A DNA stretch of 24,466 nt from Flavobacteriaceae bacterium (lineage in GTDB: Bacteria > Bacteroidota > Bacteroidia > Flavobacteriales > Flavobacteriaceae): contig PAQB01000017.1 in the NCBI GenBank assembly GCA_002709185.1, positions 1-24,466 of the forward strand, given 5' to 3'. Made by a program: the position numbers and the translations under genes. The notes under the pieces were generated by a model. It was given only the letters and a program-made list of their open reading frames with translations, ran no database searches and was not told the DNA's origin. This document shows positions 1 through 5,481 of this stretch, piece by piece (position 1 is the first letter of the stretch; each line of letters begins with the position of its first letter).

Positions 1-2
1 TC

Positions 3-170
3 AATGACGTGTTGAGGTATATCTTGCAGATAGACAAGGAGTTAGATGAAAATAAAAAGGGACAAATCTCAAAAAATATGAGTTTGTCCCGTGTGGTGGA
101 GTCGGAGGGAATCGAACCCTCGTCCAAACAAGCTAAAAAAGTGCTTTCTACACGTTTAGTTTTTAATTAA
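3..170 (+). other. Open frame entering from the left edge and ending inside tmRNA; doubtful partial CDS
   Basis: A frame with no stop runs from the left edge to TAA at 168-170 (55 codons visible). The first ~25 codons look protein-like (NDVLRYILQIDKELDENKK). It then crosses the tmRNA terminator hairpin and the tmRNA 3' end read in antisense, giving the familiar artefact VESEGIEPSS. Either a real gene ends here, convergent with and overlapping tmRNA, or this is chance. A gene running into the tmRNA 3' end would fit an element integrated at that common attachment site, but no integrase motif is visible in the part shown. I do not recognise the product. Confidence 0.2.
51..90 (-). terminator. 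Rho-independent terminator of tmRNA
   Basis: An 8-bp perfect stem (GGGACAAA at 90-83 pairing with TTTGTCCC at 66-59) is extended by CTCA/TGAG with a single bulge around an A/T-rich loop. On the minus strand it is followed by CCTTTTTATTTT. It begins four bases beyond the tmRNA CCA end. Confidence 0.85.
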
Positions 171-487
171 TTGTCGGAAATAAACTGACTAAAAACCGCC
201 CATTTAAATCTTAGCTTCTTTAATTTCAAAATCCTACCAAAGCCTTAGAATTTCTAGATCCATATTTACGATGCCTCAAAATAGAACGCCACGAATCAAG
301 GCTTTCTGGAGACATAAAGCTTGCACACCTTGTGTGCCGAGGCTCATCCTACTATAATTCGGATTAAGCAGCTAAAGCGTAGTTATTCTCGCCGTTTAAA
401 TGTTGGTATGGCCTTTAACGTGTTTCAATACCATCACACGACGTGCTTACAATTCCATAGATCCTGCTGTCAATACCAGTCGACCCC
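94..487 (-). ncRNA. ssrA: Transfer-messenger RNA (tmRNA)
   Basis: tmRNA rescues ribosomes stalled on broken mRNA and tags the unfinished protein for proteolysis, working with SmpB. The 394-nt gene reads on the minus strand. Its 5' end GGGGTCG (487-481) pairs with CGACTCC just before the 3' ACCA (97-94), giving the tRNA-like acceptor stem. A T-arm AGGGTTCGATTCCC lies close to the 3' end. The internal reading frame GGC GAG AAT AAC TAC GCT TTA GCT GCT TAA (393-364) encodes the tag GENNYALAA, with the usual ALAA degradation signal. CCA is genome-encoded. The order tag then tRNA-like 3' end shows the standard one-piece form. It is divergent from the downstream dehydrogenase gene and has its own promoter and terminator. 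Confidence 0.97.
364..393 (-). other. tmRNA tag-peptide reading frame (GENNYALAA)
   Basis: The resume codon is GGC at 393-391 and the stop is TAA at 366-364. The translation is GENNYALAA, close to the enterobacterial ANDENYALAA and to tags of other Bacteroidota. This confirms the strand and identity of the tmRNA. Confidence 0.93.
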
Positions 488-518
488 GTATTGTAATGTT
501 TCCTTCATTGAAGGAGGG

Positions 519-526
519 CAAAGTTA
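519..526 (-). promoter_or_regulatory. -7 box of the tmRNA promoter
   Basis: TAACTTTG on the minus strand matches the Bacteroidota -7 consensus TAnnTTTG. It lies 31 nt before the mature tmRNA 5' end, leaving a short 5' leader to be removed, as expected for RNase P processing. The -33 element is weak (TTA, 21-nt spacer). Confidence 0.6.
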
Positions 527-535
527 CAAAAAAAC

Positions 536-566
536 TTGTGTACCCATTAAAATCCCGCTATTTTAG
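536..566 (+). promoter_or_regulatory. Probable promoter of the saccharopine dehydrogenase-like gene
   Basis: TTG (536-538), a 20-nt spacer, then TATTTTAG (559-566), a one-mismatch copy of TAnnTTTG. It lies 17 nt before the ATG at 584 and overlaps the upstream side of the divergent tmRNA promoter. Confidence 0.45.
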
Positions 567-583
567 TACCTATAATTTCTGCT

Positions 584-1795
584 ATGCCCATTACATTTGC
601 TGTGATTAAAGAACGAAAATCACCTCCAGATCGTCGGGTGGTACTCACACCAACCGCTTGTAAAACCCTCTTAAACAACCATCCAGAAGCTGAGGTGATC
701 GTAGAATCCTCAGATATTCGTGCGTTTTCAGACGCCGAATACCAAGCCCAAGGACTGGAAGTGAAAAGCGATATCAGCCAGGCCGACGTGATGATTGGTG
801 TCAAAGAAGTGCCCATTGCTGCACTCATTCCCAACAAAAGTTATTTCTTTTTTAGCCATACCATTAAAAAACAGCCTTACAACCGCAAATTACTGCAGGC
901 TGTTTTGGCTAAAAACATCACCCTTTATGACCATGAAACTCTGGTAGATGCCAACAAAAACCGCCTCATTGGTTTTGGCTACTATGCTGGTGTGGTGGGC
1001 GCCTATAATGGCATTCGTACCCTGGGGGAAAAATTCAATTGTTTTGAACTTCCAAAAGCCACAGATCTTAAAGGGCGTTCCGAGTTGGATGCCGTCCTAA
1101 AAAATGTAGTCTTACCCAATGTGAAAATTGTTTTAACTGGCACCGGTCGGGTCGGGCAGGGGGCCAAAGAGGTTTTGGATGCCATGCAAATTCCACAAGT
1201 GCGTATTTCAGCATTTTTAAAGGACTCATTTGATGGACCTGTTTACGTCCAATTAGACGTTTTAGATTATGTTGATCGAAAAGAGGGTGGCCAAGCCTCT
1301 AAAGTTGATTTTTTTGCCAATGCGTCCAGCTACAAATCCACCTTTTCTAGGTTTACTGAAGTGGCCGATGTGTTTATCGCTGGTCATTTTTATGGCAAAG
1401 ACGCCCCTTATTTTTTTAGCAGAGCCGAAGCTAAAGCCCCTAATTTTAAACTCAAAGTGGTGGCCGACATCTCTTGTGACATTGACGGGCCGGTGGCATG
1501 TACCATTCGTCCCTCGACCATAGAAAATCCAATGTATGGCTATGATCCACAATCTGAGTCCGAAACCGATTTTAAAAATCCAGCAGCCATTGCTGTCATG
1601 GCAGTGGACAACTTGCCATGTGAATTGCCTAGAGATGCCAGCGAAGGTTTTGGTGCTACATTTGCAGAAACCATTCTTCCTGCCTTTTTTAATGGCGATG
1701 TGGATGGAGTGCTTGGCCGTGCAAAAATGACTGAAAATGGCCAACTCACTCCAGCGTTTTTATACCTGAAATCCTATGTGGAGGGTTTGGAATAA
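584..1795 (+). CDS. Saccharopine dehydrogenase (lysine-forming)-like NAD(P)-dependent oxidoreductase
   Basis: The 403-aa protein has the alanine dehydrogenase/PNT N-terminal fold: IKERKSPPDRRVVLTP at residues 8-23 is the family's opening signature. SHTIKKQ (91-97) and GFGYYAGVVGA (130-140) resemble the matching segments of eukaryotic Lys1, which interconverts saccharopine with lysine and 2-oxoglutarate using NAD. The nucleotide-binding loop is GTGRVGQGA (186-194). There is no signal peptide, so it should be cytosolic. The ATG start agrees with the conserved N-terminus. The gene is monocistronic, divergent from tmRNA and ends at a shared terminator. Lysine should already be made through diaminopimelate here (lysA and dapD are both present), so a role in lysine breakdown or another opine/amino-acid dehydrogenation is more likely than lysine synthesis. 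Substrate is inferred from resemblance only; alanine dehydrogenase is the main alternative. Confidence 0.75.
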   Translation: MPITFAVIKERKSPPDRRVVLTPTACKTLLNNHPEAEVIVESSDIRAFSDAEYQAQGLEVKSDISQADVMIGVKEVPIAALIPNKSYFFFSHTIKKQPYNRKLLQAVLAKNITLYDHETLVDANKNRLIGFGYYAGVVGAYNGIRTLGEKFNCFELPKATDLKGRSELDAVLKNVVLPNVKIVLTGTGRVGQGAKEVLDAMQIPQVRISAFLKDSFDGPVYVQLDVLDYVDRKEGGQASKVDFFANASSYKSTFSRFTEVADVFIAGHFYGKDAPYFFSRAEAKAPNFKLKVVADISCDIDGPVACTIRPSTIENPMYGYDPQSESETDFKNPAAIAVMAVDNLPCELPRDASEGFGATFAETILPAFFNGDVDGVLGRAKMTENGQLTPAFLYLKSYVEGLE

Positions 1796-1802
1796 ACCCA
1801 TA

Positions 1803-1833
1803 AAAAAACCTCTCCGTTAAGAAAGGTTTTTTG
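1803..1833. terminator. Bidirectional terminator between convergent genes
   Basis: AAAAAACCT (1803-1811) pairs with AGGTTTTTT (1824-1832) around a 12-nt loop. The A-run and T-run make it usable from both directions, serving the dehydrogenase gene (+) and the cold-shock gene (-). Confidence 0.8.
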
Positions 1834-1858
1834 TAAAAAAATAATGTTTTCTTAAATA

Positions 1859-2050
1859 TTAGACAACTCTAACATTTACTGCATTCATGCCTTTTCTACC
1901 TTCTTTTAATTCAAACTCAACGGCGTCGCCTTCATTGATCTCATCGATCAATCCGGTAACGTGCACGAAGTGCTCTGTGTCTGAATCTTCTTCAGTAATG
2001 AATCCAAATCCTTTAGATGCATTGAAGAATTTTACTGTTCCGTTTTTCAC
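1859..2050 (-). CDS. Cold-shock domain protein (CspA family)
   Basis: A 63-residue single cold-shock domain that binds single-stranded RNA/DNA and is expected to act as an RNA chaperone. RNP1 is KGFGFIT (13-19) and RNP2 HFVHV (27-31), and GTVKFFN sits at the N-terminus as in all CspA proteins. I chose the GTG at 2050 (protein VKNGTVKFF..., read as Met). A longer frame from a TTG at 2098 adds 16 hydrophobic residues absent from the family, and a perfect -7 box (2075-2082) lies inside that extension, so it would not be transcribed. Length matches the usual 63-70 aa. The gene lies downstream of lysA on the same strand but has its own promoter, and ends at the terminator shared with the dehydrogenase gene. 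Which of the paralogous Csp proteins it is cannot be told. Confidence 0.93.
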   Translation of the reverse strand: MKNGTVKFFNASKGFGFITEEDSDTEHFVHVTGLIDEINEGDAVEFELKEGRKGMNAVNVRVV

Positions 2051-2074
2051 TTTGTATAATTTAATTTTAAAAGC

Positions 2075-2082
2075 CAAAGGTA
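2075..2082 (-). promoter_or_regulatory. -7 box of the cold-shock gene
   Basis: TACCTTTG matches TAnnTTTG exactly. Transcription would start near 2072, leaving a ~22-nt leader before the GTG at 2050. There is no good -33 element. This is not the long 5' leader known from enterobacterial cspA. Confidence 0.55.
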
Positions 2083-2139
2083 ATGTTATATATACCAATT
2101 AGCCTAATTATTATGTTAATATATCCCTAAAAGACGTTT

Positions 2140-3345
2140 CTAGAACTCCAATTCAACCTGATTTAACAGTAAATCTTCGAAGGTTTCACGCTTGCGAATC
2201 AAATGCGATCCACCGTTATACCAGAGCACTTCAGCGGGTTTGTAACGAGAATTGTAATTACTGGCCATCATAAAACAATAGGCCCCTGCATTGTGAAACG
2301 CCAAAACATCGCCTTCTTTGATCTCATTGATGCGACAGTTATTGGCAAAGGTGTCAGTTTCGCAAATGTAGCCCACAACCGAGTAAAAACGTGGTTTTCC
2401 TTCGGGGTTTGAAATGTTTTCAATGTGGTGCTGCGCCCCGTAGAGCATGGGTCGAATAAAATGATTAAATCCAGAATCTAATTGGGCAAAAACGGTAGAG
2501 GTCGTCTGTTTGATTCCATTGACCTTGGTTAAAAAATAGCCCGATTGGCTGACTAGAAATTTTCCAGGCTCAAACGCTAAAGTCAGCGGTCGACCGTAAT
2601 TTTCACAAAACAAATTAAAACGATGGCTGAGTTTTTCTCCCAGCTCTTTAATATTGGTTTCAAAATCATGGGCTTTGTAAGACACCTTGAAACCAGATCC
2701 AAAGTCAATAAAAGTCAAATTTTTAAATTGTTTGGCTGCTTCAAAGAGAATTTCACTGGCGTGCAAAAATACCTCGATATCTAAAATATCACTGCCAGTA
2801 TGCATATGAATGCCATTGATGTTCATCTGGGTGTTTTCAACAATGCGCAGCAGCAGTGGCATTTGATGAATAGAAATCCCAAATTTAGAATCGATATGAC
2901 CCACCGAGATGTTGCTATTGCCACCGGCCATGACATGCGGATTGATGCGAATACAAACAGGTGTTTCTGGGTATTTACTCCCAAATTGCTCTAACACATC
3001 CAAATTGTCAATATTGATTTGCACCCCCAAAGCTGCTACCTTTTCAAGTTCGCTCAGAGATACACCATTGGGGGTGTAGATGATATTTTCAGCGGCAAAA
3101 CCAGCCTTTAGACCCAACTGTACTTCTTGTACAGAAACGGTATCCAGTGCAGCCCCAAGTTTAGAAACAAATTTTAAGACCGATATGTTGGTCAATGCCT
3201 TGGCTGCATAATGAATTTTTAGCTGTGATACCTCCCCAAAGGCATTCATCAAACGTTTGTATTGGGATTCAATTTTGTGCGCGTCATAAACATACACAGG
3301 ACTTCCATAGGTTTCTGCGATTTCTAATAAAGAGTGATGTTCCAT
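2140..3345 (-). CDS. lysA: Diaminopimelate decarboxylase
   Basis: Catalyses the last step of lysine synthesis, meso-diaminopimelate to L-lysine and CO2, as a PLP enzyme in the cytosol. The 401-aa protein has the alanine-racemase-like barrel followed by a beta domain. The PLP lysine is K49 in HYAAKALTN. HMHTGSD is at 180-186, the phosphate-binding loop is GSGF (216-219, where many family members have GGG), EPGK is at 259-262, the active-site CETD is at 328-331 (commonly CESD), and AGAYC is at 353-357. Length is slightly below the usual ~410-420. The ATG is supported by the N-terminus starting directly at the fold. The gene is divergent from an ACT-like gene, with 106 bases between the two starts. 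dapD lies at the far end of the window, so the pathway genes are scattered. Confidence 0.95.
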   Translation of the reverse strand: MEHHSLLEIAETYGSPVYVYDAHKIESQYKRLMNAFGEVSQLKIHYAAKALTNISVLKFVSKLGAALDTVSVQEVQLGLKAGFAAENIIYTPNGVSLSELEKVAALGVQINIDNLDVLEQFGSKYPETPVCIRINPHVMAGGNSNISVGHIDSKFGISIHQMPLLLRIVENTQMNINGIHMHTGSDILDIEVFLHASEILFEAAKQFKNLTFIDFGSGFKVSYKAHDFETNIKELGEKLSHRFNLFCENYGRPLTLAFEPGKFLVSQSGYFLTKVNGIKQTTSTVFAQLDSGFNHFIRPMLYGAQHHIENISNPEGKPRFYSVVGYICETDTFANNCRINEIKEGDVLAFHNAGAYCFMMASNYNSRYKPAEVLWYNGGSHLIRKRETFEDLLLNQVELEF

Positions 3346-3367
3346 TGAGATCTGTTTTTATCGCTGG

Positions 3368-3375
3368 CAAAAGTA
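3368..3375 (-). promoter_or_regulatory. -7 box of lysA
   Basis: TACTTTTG matches TAnnTTTG. The predicted transcription start is near 3365, about 20 nt before the lysA ATG. No convincing -33 element is visible. Confidence 0.5.
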
Positions 3376-3451
3376 TCTTTTATTTTAGCTGATCCCATAA
3401 AAATAACTAAATTTATATTATATTTACACAAATTGTTAAATAATACACAAA

Positions 3452-4108
3452 TTGAAAACCATTGCTGCCTGTGTTCAGGACATTCTAGCCGCCAAGCCTT
3501 TTTTAGAAGAGGCATTATCAAGAGACATCATTAATTTTTCTGCCCTGGCAAAAGATTTAAATCCTTTGATTTCAGAACGCTTACGCCGCCCGGTTAAGGA
3601 TGGCGCCATCACCATGGCATTGCGGCGTTATAAGCCCCCAATTACAAAAAAAAATGCCCAACAACTGAGGGATATTTTTAAGCAACTTGGCGACATCACC
3701 TTGCGTTCGAATCTGACAGACATCACTTTTCAGAACTCCAAAACACTTACCCTCAACCATTCAAAACTGTTGGCTGAAATCAATGCAGACCGCCAAGTGT
3801 TTTACGCCTTTACAAGTGGAGTTTTTGAGAGCAACATCATCATTTCAAGTTCTAAATTAGAGCAGCTTCAGCACGTTTTTAAAAATGAAATTCAAATTGG
3901 AATTCAAGATCATCTTTCCGCGATCAGCATTAATTTACCCCAAGGTAACTCTAAAATTGTAGGATTATACTACCAGATTTTTAAACGTCTGGCTTGGGAA
4001 AATGTAACTTTATACGAAGTCGTCTCCACAACCAATGAATTTACCATCCTTGTGGAAGACCCCCTAGTAGATAAAGCTTTTTCCGTTATTAAAGGGCTTA
4101 AATCTTAA
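3452..4108 (+). CDS. Uncharacterised ACT-like domain protein
   Basis: The product has 218 aa. The first ~55 residues are predicted helical (VQDILAAKPFLEEALSR, then LAKDLNPLISERLRRPVKDGAIT), resembling a small winged-helix or helical module. The last ~55 residues (LYYQIFKRLAWENVTLYEVV, then EFTILVEDPLVDKAFSVI) have the beta-alpha-beta pattern of an ACT domain, as at the C-terminus of aspartate kinases; a first, diverged ACT-like unit may lie at ~105-160. There is no kinase catalytic domain, signal peptide or membrane segment. The start is TTG at 3452: an in-frame stop lies at 3437-3439 and the next in-frame ATG would remove ~53 well-formed residues. ACT domains usually bind amino acids, and the gene faces lysA, so amino-acid sensing is a reasonable guess, but no function can be assigned from sequence. 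Confidence 0.85.
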   Translation: MKTIAACVQDILAAKPFLEEALSRDIINFSALAKDLNPLISERLRRPVKDGAITMALRRYKPPITKKNAQQLRDIFKQLGDITLRSNLTDITFQNSKTLTLNHSKLLAEINADRQVFYAFTSGVFESNIIISSSKLEQLQHVFKNEIQIGIQDHLSAISINLPQGNSKIVGLYYQIFKRLAWENVTLYEVVSTTNEFTILVEDPLVDKAFSVIKGLKS

Positions 4109-4153
4109 TACTTCTTATAAACAAAAGTTGTTTAAAATCAGCTTCAAAAAATA

Positions 4154-4184
4154 TTGGTAAAACGCCATGGGTTATTTACTTTTG
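4154..4184 (+). promoter_or_regulatory. Promoter of sucC
   Basis: TTG (4154-4156), a 20-nt spacer, then TACTTTTG (4177-4184): a full match to the Bacteroidota sigma-ABfr consensus. The start of transcription is expected near 4187, giving a leader of about 48 nt. Confidence 0.75.
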
Positions 4185-4234
4185 TTCGGTAAAATTTTAG
4201 AAAAAATTATTTAGAAGATCAAATTGACTACACT

Positions 4235-5428
4235 ATGAATTTACACGAATACCAAGGCAAAAACATTCTTAACCAATTTGGCGTTAAAATCCAACGTGGT
4301 TATGTGGCCTCAACCCCTGAAGAAGCGGTTTCAGCCGCCAAAACACTTACCAAAGAAACGGGAACTGCTTGGTACGTCATCAAGGCTCAAGTACACGCTG
4401 GAGGTCGAGGCAAGGGTGGTGGTGTAAAGCTTGCTAAATCTTTGGATGAAGTGCAGTCAATTTCAGATCAAATTCTTGGGATGCAACTCATTACCCCACA
4501 AACCTCTGCGGAAGGCAAAACTGTACATCAAGTCTTGGTGGCCGAAGATGTATATTATCCAGGCCCTTCAGAAACGGATGAATTTTATATGTCTGTCCTC
4601 CTCAACAGAGCTTCTGGTCGGAATATGATCATGTATTCTACAGAAGGTGGAATGGATATAGAAACTGTTGCTGAAGAAACGCCACATCTCATCTTTACAG
4701 AAGAAATAAATCCTGCAACAGGTCTTTTACCTTTCCAAGCGCGTCGTGTGGCCTTTAATTTAGGCCTTTCGGGTGCTGCCTTTAAAGACATGACCAAATT
4801 TGTAACGGCGCTATACACGGCGTATATCAATTCTGATGCTTCACTTTTTGAAATCAACCCGGTGTTAAAGACATCGGATGAAAAAATTATGGCCGTTGAT
4901 GCCAAAGTGACCATTGACGACAACGCCATGTTCCGTCACAAAGACTATCTTGAATTACGCGATGTACGCGAGGAAAATCCAATTGAAGTTGAAGCCGATG
5001 CTTTAGGACTTAATTATGTTGATTTGGATGGTAACGTTGGCTGTATGGTCAATGGCGCTGGTCTGGCCATGGCCACTATGGATTTGATCAAACAAGCCGG
5101 TGGCGACCCTGCCAATTTCTTAGATGTTGGTGGTACAGCTGATGCGGCTCGCGTAGAGGCGGCCTTTCGCATCATTTTAAAAGACCCCAGTGTCAAGGCG
5201 ATTTTGATCAATATTTTTGGCGGAATTGTGCGTTGCGATAGAGTAGCACAAGGGGTTGTAGATGCCTATAAAAATATGGGCGATGCCATCACTGTACCAA
5301 TTATTGTACGTTTGCAAGGCACCAATGCGGATATTGCTAAGGATTTGTTAGATAATTCTGGACTGGATGTTCAAAGTGCAGTAGAATTTCAAGAGGCGGC
5401 AGATAAGGTTCAAGCAGTATTGACTTAG
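4235..5428 (+). CDS. sucC: Succinate-CoA ligase (ADP-forming) beta subunit
   Basis: Makes succinate and ATP (or GTP) from succinyl-CoA in the TCA cycle, as a heteromer with the alpha subunit SucD. The 397 aa match the family's usual ~390-400. An ATP-grasp domain occupies ~1-240 (MNLHEYQGKNIL at the start, glycine-rich AGGRGKGGGVK at 55-65, metal-binding FEINPV at 205-210). The CoA-ligase domain follows, with NGAGLAMATMD (273-283), VGGTADAARVEAA (298-310), INIFGGIVRCD (325-335) and VRLQGTN (358-364). The ATG start gives the invariant N-terminus. sucD is not adjacent: sucC is followed at once by a terminator and convergent uvrB, so it is transcribed alone. Confidence 0.97.
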   Translation: MNLHEYQGKNILNQFGVKIQRGYVASTPEEAVSAAKTLTKETGTAWYVIKAQVHAGGRGKGGGVKLAKSLDEVQSISDQILGMQLITPQTSAEGKTVHQVLVAEDVYYPGPSETDEFYMSVLLNRASGRNMIMYSTEGGMDIETVAEETPHLIFTEEINPATGLLPFQARRVAFNLGLSGAAFKDMTKFVTALYTAYINSDASLFEINPVLKTSDEKIMAVDAKVTIDDNAMFRHKDYLELRDVREENPIEVEADALGLNYVDLDGNVGCMVNGAGLAMATMDLIKQAGGDPANFLDVGGTADAARVEAAFRIILKDPSVKAILINIFGGIVRCDRVAQGVVDAYKNMGDAITVPIIVRLQGTNADIAKDLLDNSGLDVQSAVEFQEAADKVQAVLT

Positions 5429-5452
5429 AAAGCAAAATTTATAAAAAATTTT

Positions 5453-5481
5453 AATCCAGGGCTTGGCTCTGGATTTTTTTA
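5453..5481. terminator. Terminator between sucC and uvrB
   Basis: AATCCAG (5453-5459) pairs with CTGGATT (5469-5475) around a 9-nt loop, followed by a run of T on the plus strand. A/T-rich sequence on the other side may let it also serve uvrB, whose stop codon lies within the T run. Confidence 0.8.

Noticed and set aside
94..130. The tmRNA 3' end as an attachment site of an integrated element within this window
   Set aside because: I could not find a second copy of the tmRNA 3' sequence or any integrase gene to its right. Only the unseen left side remains possible.
321..566. Open frames on the plus strand across the tmRNA gene
   Set aside because: They lie antisense to a confidently identified tmRNA and its promoter and have no protein-like character.
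1262..1744. A 160-codon open frame antisense to the saccharopine dehydrogenase-like gene
   Set aside because: The plus-strand gene is clearly coding with conserved motifs; the antisense product is low-complexity in pattern and resembles no family I know.
4121..4135. Short AAACAA/TTGTTT hairpin after the ACT-like gene as a terminator
   Set aside because: The 6-bp A/T stem has only a 3-nt loop and no following T run.
4585..4929. A 114-codon antisense frame inside sucC
   Set aside because: It is a shadow of a highly conserved gene; long antisense frames are expected there by codon bias.
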